NCBI GenBank assembly: GCA_025175665.1
Contig: JANKKI010000003.1
Coordinates: 4,136,501 to 4,200,500, forward strand
Source of the DNA: Cinchona pubescens
Lineage: Eukaryota > Streptophyta > Magnoliopsida > Gentianales > Rubiaceae
DNA: 64,000 nucleotides
Reading direction: 5' to 3'
Part shown: in pieces, positions 56,471-64,000 of the stretch
How the letters are laid out: every line of letters begins with the position of its first letter
Numbering within the stretch: the stretch's first letter is position 1
Notes under the pieces: generated by a model
Seen by the model: the letters and a program-made list of their open reading frames with translations, nothing else
Databases searched by the model: none
What the model was told of the DNA's origin: nothing
Translations under genes and position numbers: made by a program

Positions 56471-57640
56471 TAGCGAAATTATTAATTTTAGACAAATGTT
56501 AAATGCACACCTATTTACTCCTCTTACACACCCTTTCATTATTTCGGTTTATCTAAATTACCTAAAATACCCTCCATCACATCTTGGAGTGCACAAAATT
56601 ACCCTTCATCTATAACGGATTCCCCCATGTTGTCTTCTTCTCATCTCTCACCACGACAACAATCCCTCCGCCTCCACTACTCCTACATCTCTGCATATTG
56701 TTCACTCATTTTTTTTTTGTCTTCTACAATAATCAAACACCTAACATACGAGGATCAATCAAAGAAATTGTACAACATAGTTCCCGATTTACCACCTGTA
56801 TTTCTATCCATTTACCATAATCTACTTTTTGGAAACTAAAATCCCTTTATAATTAAAATATAGTTTCTCCATTATTTCCTTAATCAATTTAGCTATTAAT
56901 TATGTTACGATGATGGAACCTTCAAATTCAACATCATTGCCGGTGCAAAATATTACTTCAGTGATTTGTCGAGAAATATAGCTTTAGTGATTTCTCGAGA
57001 CCAATAGAAATCCATTTACAAAAAATTAAGTTAGGCCTTTGTGATGAAGAGCCGATTTCAGAATTTGATTGCCGGGAACAAGCTCTAATGATCAATAGTC
57101 GACTGAAGCAAATAAAGCTATAGGAATTTATAGCTCTAGAATGAAATCCAAAATATATTGCATCTGTAAGCCAAATTCACTAATTCAAATTGTTTATTTT
57201 GCCTTTGCCACCTATTGTCTGTGTCGGCCATGGTCATAAAGTAGAATTGTATAGGCTAACTTGGTCAAAGTAATAAATCACTTGAAGATTTGATATCTAT
57301 TGCGATGAAGAAGATGTATGCAAAAGGGTGTGTTGATAAGTTGCCTGTGTATGCGAGTGAAAGAAAGTTTTTCATGAATTCAAATTTCTAAAGCTTTTGG
57401 ATGAAAAATCAAATCTGCACTAATTATTTGCATTAATGGGGTCGCACCTCCCCCCACAACCCGCGGTCTGGCCGGCACCTTTGGGACCTGCACCGTCGCC
57501 ATGTGGTGCTCGTGAAATAGGTGATTAAATGCAAGAATCCTATTTACTATTTACGAACATAAATTACCTATTTACTATTATCAAATTTAAATGAATCACC
57601 TATTTACTATTACATAACGGGGCTTTAAATGCGACTATGA
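56471..57640. other. No supported gene; short repeats
   Basis: A run of three related acctatttactatta units lies at about 57520-57615. Frames at 56584-56839 are overlapping and look like pyrimidine-rich composition effects. Confidence 0.45.
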
Positions 57641-58114
57641 ATTGTACAAAAATAATCTAAGCTAGGGAACACAGGATTGGAGTCGCCACCCGGTGTGTTG
57701 GTGCGCCGGGACACAAAAATACATCAAAGTTTAAAGAGAAAATAAACCCTAGTCTAGATTGACTCCTGGTCCACGCAATTAAAAAAAACATGAGTTCGGG
57801 AATCCTGTTGTAAAATGGGATGGTTTGGGATAGATTTGAATTTTTCTCGGCACCCACTTTACCCGGCGTTGGACCGGTTGCATGATTTTATCGCGTTTCC
57901 CTTTTTATCATTATTGCCGACTTTGTAGCGTACGTGTGCTTGCTATAGTTTAAAAGTAATAAAATATGTACATATTAATGAGGAAATGAAAATAAATGGT
58001 AAATAATAACATTGACAGGTAAATTTAGCCTGGGGTCCAATTTAAAGTCGCACACATTTAGCTTGTAGTGCCCTTTAACTCACAAGGGGCACTGTAAAAC
58101 TAAAAACCAAAGGA

Positions 58115-58195
58115 AAATGGGGGCAAGGAGATTCGAACCCAAGCTCCCACGGAGTAATACTTGTTGTTGAACCACTGGCCCAAAGCCATTTTTGG
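58115..58195 (-). ncRNA. tRNA-derived SINE-like or Pol III promoter-like sequence
   Basis: On the minus strand an A-box-like tgggccagtgg (58182-58172) is followed 32 bases later by a B-box-like ggttcgaatct (58139-58129), inside gcttgggttcgaatctcc. This is the spacing of a tRNA internal promoter. The flanks do not fold into a convincing acceptor stem, so a SINE head or degenerate tRNA is more likely than a functional tRNA. The sequence downstream of the B-box has a T-rich stretch. Confidence 0.45.
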
Positions 58196-59516
58196 GTTAT
58201 GGTTCAATTTGTTTTTATTTATACACTTGAAAGTTTCTCTACATTCCCCCAACTTCTTCCTCTTCTTCCCCAACGGTAAACAACCATTCAAAATTCTCCC
58301 AACTCCAAAACCACACCAAAAAGTGAAACCTTCAAACCTTAACCCAAAATCTAATTTTTTGTTTTTAATTTTTTAATTAATTAATTAATTTTTTTTTTTA
58401 AAATCTAAAAACTTAATAATATTAAAACTCATTCTTAGTATTTCAAATGCATAAAAAACATAATAATTAAACACCATAAGACAAATTAAGAGGGAATTAA
58501 AGGATAAATTAAGAGTAAAATTAAGAGGAAAATAGGGGAGAACTTAATGGACAAAAATAGGTGTCTACAACTTGCCCCTCTTTGCCAGAGTGTCGAAGAG
58601 GATCAATGAGAAACTCTAGGCAAAGATTGTAGACACCGCATGACTGGATGATTCCAATCGTGCAACAAAATTTGCCACATGTCAACATTAAGCTCATGAG
58701 GTCATGGAAGAGCAAATTCACCATCTTGACAAACACACCGGGGAGATTAGGTCTATCTATTCATCCAGAGCGGAAAAGTCTTCATTGGGGGAAAGAAGTG
58801 AATAAAAAGACGCCCAGTGAAATGAACCATAAGAGACATAAATGAAACTTGGAAACAAGAATGAAATCCCGATCTGGTATTTGTCGGGAGCATAGGGACT
58901 TAGAATGAAACGTAGCTGTGAATGACAAAGAAAACTAACTTACCATAACATGCGAACGCCACTGGTGATGAAACTCAGCAAACAATGTGAATTAAAAGCC
59001 TGACTTTGTACCATCAAGGCAAGGGTATGTAAACACAAATGAACTCCCGACTTTATGTCATCGGGTAAAGACATGTAAATTAAAATGAAAACCCGACTTT
59101 GTGTCATCGACCCAAGGTAACAAGAGTGAAATGAAAATCCGAACGGTGAGTTTTTTGGGTAATACAAACTTGAAATGAAAGCCGAAATTTGTTTATCGGT
59201 TGATGCAAAAATGCAAACCTGAAATTCATTTATCAGGTTAATAGAACAGGTTAATAGAATGGAAACCCGAAATTCGTTTATCGGGGATAAAAATGCAAAC
59301 TTGAAATTCGTTTATCAGGTTATGAAAATGGAAATGAGAACCCAAAATTCGTTTATCGGGAGTGCAAATGCAAACCTGAAATTCGTTTATCAGGTTAACG
59401 GAGATGGAAATGAGAACCCAAAATTCGTTTATCGGGTGAAGATGCAAACCTGAAATTCGTTAATCAGGTTAATGAAGATGGAAATGAGAACCCGAAATTC
59501 GTTTATCAGGTTATGG

Positions 59517-59589
59517 GTTCTCATTTTCATTTGACTCTTATGCATCAACCGATAAACAAATTTGCATCTTTCATTATCAACGTGCTGTA
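59517..59589. repeat. Inverted piece of the minisatellite beside a half adapter
   Basis: tgcatcaaccgataaacaaa then tttgcatc is the reverse complement of units such as tttgtttatcggttgatgca near 59190. It runs against all neighbouring units and ends at a 17-base mosaic-end half (59590-59606), so it is probably a chimeric join. Confidence 0.75.
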
Positions 59590-59606
59590 ATGTGTATAAG
59601 AGACAG
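59590..59606. other. Half mosaic end (17 of 19 bases)
   Basis: atgtgtataagagacag without its partner arm. Confidence 0.9.
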
Positions 59607-60470
59607 ATCTTAAACAGGGGATGAAAATCGCAAACCTGAAATTCGTTTATCAGGTTAATGAAAATGGAAACCTGAAATTCGTTTATCGGGGATGAAAATG
59701 CAAACCTGAAATTCATTTATCAGGTTATGAAAATGGAAACCCGAAATTCGTTTATCGGAGATAAAAATGCAAACCTAAAATTTGTTTATCAGGTTAATGA
59801 AGATGGAAACCCGAAATTCGTTTATCGGGGATGAAAAATGCAAACCTGAAATTTGATTATCAGGTTAATGAAAATGGAAACCCGAAATTTGTTTATCCCG
59901 ATGCAAACAAAAAAGGTTTCCGTTTATCAGGTTAATAAACAAACCTGAAATTCGTACACATCAGGTTATGTATAATGGACACCCGAAATGCGTTTATCGG
60001 GAAATGCAAATGCAAACCTGAAATTTATTTATCAGGTTAATATGCAAACCTGAAATTTGTTTATCAGGTTATGAAAATGGATACCCGAAATGCATTTGTC
60101 GGGGATGACAAATGCAAACCTGAAATTCGTTTATCAGGTTAATGACTAAAAATGGAAACCTGAAATTCGTTTATCGGGGATGAAAATGTAAACCTGAAAT
60201 TCGTTTATTAGGTTAATGAAGATGGAAACCCGAAATTCGTTTATCGGGGATGAAAAATGCAAACCTGAAATTCATTTATCAGGTTAATAAAAATGAAAAC
60301 CCGAAATTCGTTTATCGGGGATAAAAATGCAAACCTGAAATTCATTTATCAGGTTATGAAAATGGAAACCCAAAATTCGTTTATCGAGGATGAAAATGCA
60401 AACCTGAAATTCGTTTATCAGGTTATGAAAATGGAAATGGGAACCCGAAATTCGTTTATTGGGTGAAAAT

Positions 60471-62354
60471 GTAACAAGTATGATACATACACGGAGCCAT
60501 GTCATTGGGCTTACCCATGAAATGAAGTGTAAAAGGCAACTAGTAATTTACCCTAATCATGACTGGATTGTAAACTAGGACATTAAGCCCTAAACGGTTA
60601 ATGACAGTATTATTTAAACTGAGAGGTTTGACTAGGAATTCAGTGCACCATCTCCCAAGCATCTTGGCGATTACTTGTGAGGTTGATTGCTTCATTAGGG
60701 GTTGGCGTGAATCACCCCTTTCAAAATGCGAAAAAAGACCGTTGGGTATCAAGACAGCTCTCAGGATTAGTGTATCCCTTGTTGTTTATGAAGGATATCC
60801 AATCAATAAAAATTTGCCCTAGTGTCGTGGATTTTAGTGTCAACTTTATTTTCATGTACCTGTAGGTACTCAAAACAATGCGATATCAAGCAAAGAAAAC
60901 TCAAATTGGTCAGTGCCAAAACATACAAAATGTCAATCTTAGCAAACATTACTATAAGCAAAGTGACCGAGCTCGCTAAGAGCTTCCTACGTATCCCACC
61001 ACAAGAATCAGGTCGAACGTAGTTCAATTAAACAGATGGTTTTCACATATTTGACAACTAAAACATCAACAACAAGAAGAACAACTACAGACAAACTAAA
61101 TGGAAGCATGTGAGTTTGATAGAAGTACATGAATAAATAATACAGGCACATGGGAGCAATCTTAGTAAAAAAGTCGTGCCATCACCGTATTAACACCGCT
61201 TTGACTTTCATTCCAAGTGATTTGGACCCGTTCAGGCAATGCTTTGGATCCATCGGATACGTGCCTTTTAAAGGCCAATGACTGTGTTGAGAGAATGACA
61301 TAGAGGCAATCAATAAGCCTAACTTTGGTCAACAAAATTTCAGTTGAACACTTTCCCAGACTTGGACCCAGAGAAGTCGTCAACCAGACTTTGACCATTT
61401 GCTCTGTTTACCCCTTCCTCAGCGCCTTTTCAGGTTTTCACTAAGGTTTCCTTCCCTTTTATTTTTTTTTTCGCACACTCTCTTTTTGCCTAGGCCGCCC
61501 CGTAGGTTTTCAAACAAGCCTCTCTTTTGCTCTTTTTTTTTTTTTTTTTTTTTTTTGAACAAAGGTGCCCTTTCCGGGTTTTCACCTATGAGGTCCAAGT
61601 AAATGGCAAGGTGTGGGAGTAAACAGAAGGCTTCTGGCTAAGTAATCGCCTTTTCCAATGCATGCGAACTTTAGTTTTCAAAGTTTAAGAAGGAAGCCTA
61701 TGCAGAACTTAGGATAGTTACTTGGTCAAAATGGGTTAAGTCGTGTGATTGGTAAAGATTGGGATTATCTTAACAAAACTTGCCCCTGTTTAAGATGGGC
61801 GCTTTGGTTGGAAAGAACATAGCTACAAGGGATGGAAGAGCGGGTTTGTGATTTGAGGAAAACTGGTTATGGCCCTTATCTAAAAGAATTGCCCCAGTTT
61901 TGAGCTGAGAGTTTTACTTGAAGGCAACTGACTGAACTGGGGAAATAGATTTGAAAAAAATTACCCCAATTTTATTATAACAAACTGAGTTTTGTTGGGC
62001 ATTTGTTTTGGTCAGCCTCTCAAACTTTCTTTTCTTTTTGTTTTTTTGTTTTTTTGGCCACCCAAAAACAACAATTTGCCCCAACATTGCAAATGAGCTT
62101 AGTTCCAATTTGTTTTTACAGCAAATGGATAGGGACAAAGCACAATTGAAACGAAAGATAGGCAAATAAAGAGAAGAGATATAAAAGGATTTAGTTCGGA
62201 TGTGGGTGAAAAGGGAAAGAAAACAACAGGTGGGATTCTATCCGACGTTCTGCAATGACTTAAAGGTTTACAGTCTGCCAAATCAGATGAAAACTTTTTG
62301 ACCATGTCGCATTTATCGGTTGGAGAAAAGCTCCATCCATCTCCCCTCTTAAAC
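60471..62354 (-). other. Tat/Ogre 3' non-coding region
   Basis: No gene. It holds the tacgtatcccacc...aatcaggtcgaacgtag motif, a T-tract at about 61532-61555, and ttgcccc motifs. Short frames of 62-83 codons have no recognisable domain. Confidence 0.55.
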
Positions 62355-62392
62355 CTGTCTCTTATACACATCTAGATGTGTATAAGAGACAG
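62355..62392. other. Complete 38-bp Nextera mate-pair junction
   Basis: Both 19-bp arms are perfect. Left of it is non-coding Tat sequence; right of it begins the integrase C-terminal part. Confidence 0.95.
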
Positions 62393-62399
62393 CTCCAGA

Positions 62400-63004
62400 G
62401 TTATGCCATTTGGACTCACCGAATGCTGGTGCAACATATCAATGCACTATGACCACCTTGTTTCATGACATGATACACGAAGAGATGGAGGTCTCTTGTT
62501 GTAAGCTCAGGCCATCTCCGTTGATAACATTGGCCATGACACACAGCTGTTAGCCGTCTTTCATCAATGAGTACAAGCTGTTCATGTCTGAGCCGCACCC
62601 ATTCTGCATCTTCTAACTCAGTTTCCATAAGAATGAGTAGAGACTGCGAGGGATCTCTACTTCCGTTGGCAAAACAGCTTTCATTCCGTACATGAGGGAG
62701 TAAGGCGTTGCCCCAGTAGATGTCCAGATGGCAGTCCGATAACCGCCCCATTCATTTTTGGCCTGTAGATGGTGGAATTCCGATGCTTAATCTTGAATTG
62801 GGCACAAAGAATACCATGTCATTGTTCAGGTTCTTGGCATTGTCGGTAACCTATGTATCCGGGATCCCAAAACCGCAAATGATGTTCTTTCGGATGAACT
62901 CCGCCACTACCTTCTTTGTTACGTGCTTGCAGGATTCAACCTCGACCCACTTAGTGAAATATTCAATCGCTACCAGAATAAAGCGATGACCATTAGAAGC
63001 TGGC
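62400..63004 (-). pseudogene. Tat-type integrase core and C-terminal part
   Basis: From 62990 leftward the frame reads EYFTKWVEVESCKHVTKK then FIRKNIICGFGIP and a stop near 62850, followed by TDNAKNL with the second catalytic aspartate region. Around 62751-62416, broken frames carry ILMETELEDAEWVRLRHEQL and LIDERRLTAVCHGQCYQRR, the region after the core in Tat/Ogre integrases. The part with the catalytic glutamate seems lost between 62790 and 62745. It is separated from the zinc finger by the adapter junction at 63005-63044. Confidence 0.8.
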
Positions 63005-63044
63005 CTGTCTCTTATACACATCTAGATGTGTATAAGAGACACAG
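63005..63044. other. Mosaic-end junction with a 2-base insertion
   Basis: A perfect left arm (63005-63023), then agatgtgtataagagac with an extra ac before acag. It splits the integrase frame. Confidence 0.93.
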
Positions 63045-63280
63045 GGCCATGGAGTTGTGATGTTGTGCAATTCAGTTGGTTCTGCCCTTATCTCATCCCA
63101 GTGCATTTGGCACTTAACACACCTACGGACAAATTCGATGCAATCATGCTCCATAGTAATCCGCCAGAAATAGTCTGCTCTCATTATCTTCTTGGCTAAT
63201 AAGTGCCCGTTCATCTGTGGCCCACAAACTCCCCTATGAACATCCTCCATAATGTAAGCGGCCTCTTTCTTATAACGCAC
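63045..63280 (-). pseudogene. Tat-type integrase zinc finger
   Basis: MEDVHRGVCGPQMNGHLLAK then CVKCQMHWDE gives the H...H...CxxC finger of gypsy integrases (HRGVCGPQMNGH, RRCVKCQ). The frame ends in ITTPWPC and then runs into the adapter, giving the false tail VSYTHLDVYKRQ. The finger helps integrase to bind cDNA ends. Confidence 0.88.
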
Positions 63281-63660
63281 CTCAGAAGACCCAGATCTAT
63301 CATTCTTCGATAAAGTACATTGCCATTTAAAAAGAACTTGATTGACATTCGGCGTAGGAACTTCTTATCTGAAGTACTAGCCCCTAGAGGATAGCTACCT
63401 TTGTCCAGAAACTCATTGATATCATGAAACCAAGGAAGTCCATCAGATTCCGCCTCCAGAGTGCAATAGTACCCTGGCTTTTCCAGCACCTGAATGGTAA
63501 TGGGTTCTATCACTGTGTCGTCTGGATGACTGATCATTGAAGATAAGGTAGTCAGAGCATCGCCAAATACATTCCTGGACTAGGGTATGTAAGTGAATTC
63601 CAAAGCATCAAATTGTCGACCTAGTTTGAGAATACTGCAGTGATATGGCATGATTTTAGA
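63211..63660 (-). pseudogene. Tat-type linker between RNase H and integrase
   Basis: The frame from 63537 starts MISHPDDTVIEPITIQVLE, followed by LPWFHDINEFLDKGSYPLGA, DKKFLRRMSIKFFLNGNVLY and RRMIDLGLLRCV. W-x-x-DI-x-x-F/Y-L then L-x-R-x-x-x-x-F-x-x-x-x-x-LY-R-R is the standard pre-integrase block of Tat/Ogre elements. A frameshift at about 63275 leads to the finger frame. Upstream, 63660-63538 still reads broken RNase H C-terminal sequence. Confidence 0.85.
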
Positions 63661-63668
63661 ATCCCTAG

Positions 63669-63977
63669 TTACCATGAGGTGTGCCCCAGTGTTTGATAGA
63701 CGAGCAAATCTGAATCACTAAACACAGCTAACTCTTTAATACCCATGTCCAATGCCATTTTCAGACTAAGTATGCAAGCCTCATACTCTGCCATGTTGTT
63801 CGTACACGGAAAATAAAAGGGGGAGGAACCCTCTGGTGATATCAAAACTGCTCCTATGCCGGCACCGAAAGTGTTGGATGCACTATCAAAGAATAGCCTC
63901 CAATGTGGACATTCATCTTTCATGTCTTCGGCAGTGCCAATGAATAAGATGTCTTCGTCCGGAAAGTATGTGTGCAA
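63669..63977 (-). pseudogene. Tat-type additional (archaeal-like) RNase H
   Basis: WRLFFDSASNTFGAGIGAVL is the first block with catalytic D; CTNNMAEYEACILSLKMALD gives the E; LAVFSDSDLLVYQTLG gives the second D (usually GDS). These are the blocks of the additional RNase H characteristic of Tat/Ogre gypsy elements. The frame ends early at 63669 after a frameshift. The upstream end near 63977 (an ATG inside the frame) is not the real start; the polyprotein continues beyond the window. Confidence 0.85.
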
Positions 63978-64000
63978 GGGTTGATAATCATTCTCCCTTG

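Larger units (their letters stand above)
58860..60470. repeat. Alternating two-type inverted-repeat minisatellite
   Basis: More than thirty units of about 34-42 bases alternate between cccgaaattcgtttatcggg and cctgaaattcgtttatcagg cores, separated by (gatgaaaatgcaaa)- and (ttaatgaaaatggaaa)-like spacers. Each core is a small hairpin, CCCGA/TCGGG or CCTGA/TCAGG, around the same aattcgttta. Units from 58860 to 59190 (for example cccgactttatgtcatcggg) are more diverged, with different loops. Frames across it (59238-59716, 60284-60505) read LINEFQVCIF-type peptide repeats and are not genes. Confidence 0.92.
57641..64000 (-). mobile_element. Tat/Ogre-type Ty3/gypsy element, 3' half
   Basis: Minus-strand RNase H (63977-63669), linker (63537-63211) and integrase (63280-62400) are in the order of Tat-lineage gypsy elements. 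To their left is a non-coding region of about 4.7 kb with phrases frequent in such elements: aacttgcccctgtttaagat, ttgccccagttt, and a cttcctacgtatcccacc... aatcaggtcgaacgtagttc block (60985-61024). It contains the minisatellite at 58860-60470. At 57675 the reverse strand reads ggtggcgactccaatcc, resembling Tat PBS-region sequence. I could not define the LTR boundaries, so the left limit is approximate. Confidence 0.7.

Noticed and set aside
56584..56839. A gene encoding a serine/threonine-rich peptide
   Set aside because: Two overlapping frames in a pyrimidine-rich tract, with no domain and no clear gene structure.
58860..60470. A CRISPR array or centromeric satellite
   Set aside because: Spacers are not unique, units are diverged, no cas genes exist, and the host is a plant. 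The array is also within a retroelement and too short for a centromeric satellite.
59238..60505. Repetitive proteins (LINEFQVCIF-type) on the minus strand
   Set aside because: They are translations of the minisatellite; frames are short and shift with each irregular unit.

Overview
The window is repeat-dense nuclear DNA from a flowering plant, probably a eudicot; the species cannot be named from it. It is AT-rich, has no operons, and nearly every recognisable coding stretch belongs to a plant transposable element: MULE/MuDR, Ty1/copia, LINE, Athila-type Ty3/gypsy, Tat/Ogre-type Ty3/gypsy, CACTA and Helitron-like. I found no intact single-copy host gene, rRNA or complete tRNA gene.

Layout. 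1-2.4 kb: a minus-strand MULE with a MuDR-like transposase (N-terminal PB1-like part, C-terminal SWIM and CCHC fingers) followed by the start of a plant-mobile-domain-like ORF. 2.4-6.0 kb: short repeats, a set of hairpins and a small MULE-type MITE. 6.0-38.7 kb: four copies of one Helitron-like repeat arranged as a palindrome (two minus-strand copies head to tail, then two plus-strand copies). The left outer copy is split by a 7.8-kb copia element (minus strand). The right outer copy is split by a LINE (plus strand), which is itself split by a 10.1-kb Athila-like gypsy element. 38.7-43.6 kb: a 2.8-kb non-autonomous CACTA element inside an inverted-repeat sequence, a small MITE and a long hairpin. 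46-51 kb: a long-TIR MULE-like element holding a second MULE-like element, a decayed LINE fragment and a hairpin-bearing MITE. 52-56.5 kb: remnants of non-coding LTR elements. 57.6-64 kb: the 3' part of a Tat/Ogre-type gypsy element (minus strand; RNase H, integrase, long 3' region) that includes a large minisatellite.

The most important observation concerns data quality. The 38-bp palindrome made of ctgtctcttatacacatct and agatgtgtataagagacag, the Tn5 mosaic end in two orientations, occurs whole or broken at about fifteen places, in clusters at 0.66-1.8, 40.7-42.2, 59.6 and 62.4-63.0 kb. This is the circularisation junction of a Nextera mate-pair library and looks like untrimmed adapter built into the assembly. 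It breaks real reading frames (MULE transposase, Tat integrase), creates false peptides such as SYTHLDVYKRQ, and sits beside inverted duplications that are probably also artefacts. Biology within a few hundred bases of these sites should be treated with suspicion.

The most interesting genuine signals are short inverted-repeat minisatellites inside several unrelated retroelements. In two of them the stems change together while the loop stays constant: CCCGA/TCGGG versus CCTGA/TCAGG around aattcgttta in the Tat element, and GGTGCC/GGCACC versus GGTGTC/GACACC around atcact in the Athila element. A CGGACG/CGTCCG array occupies the U3 region of one copia LTR and is missing from the other.
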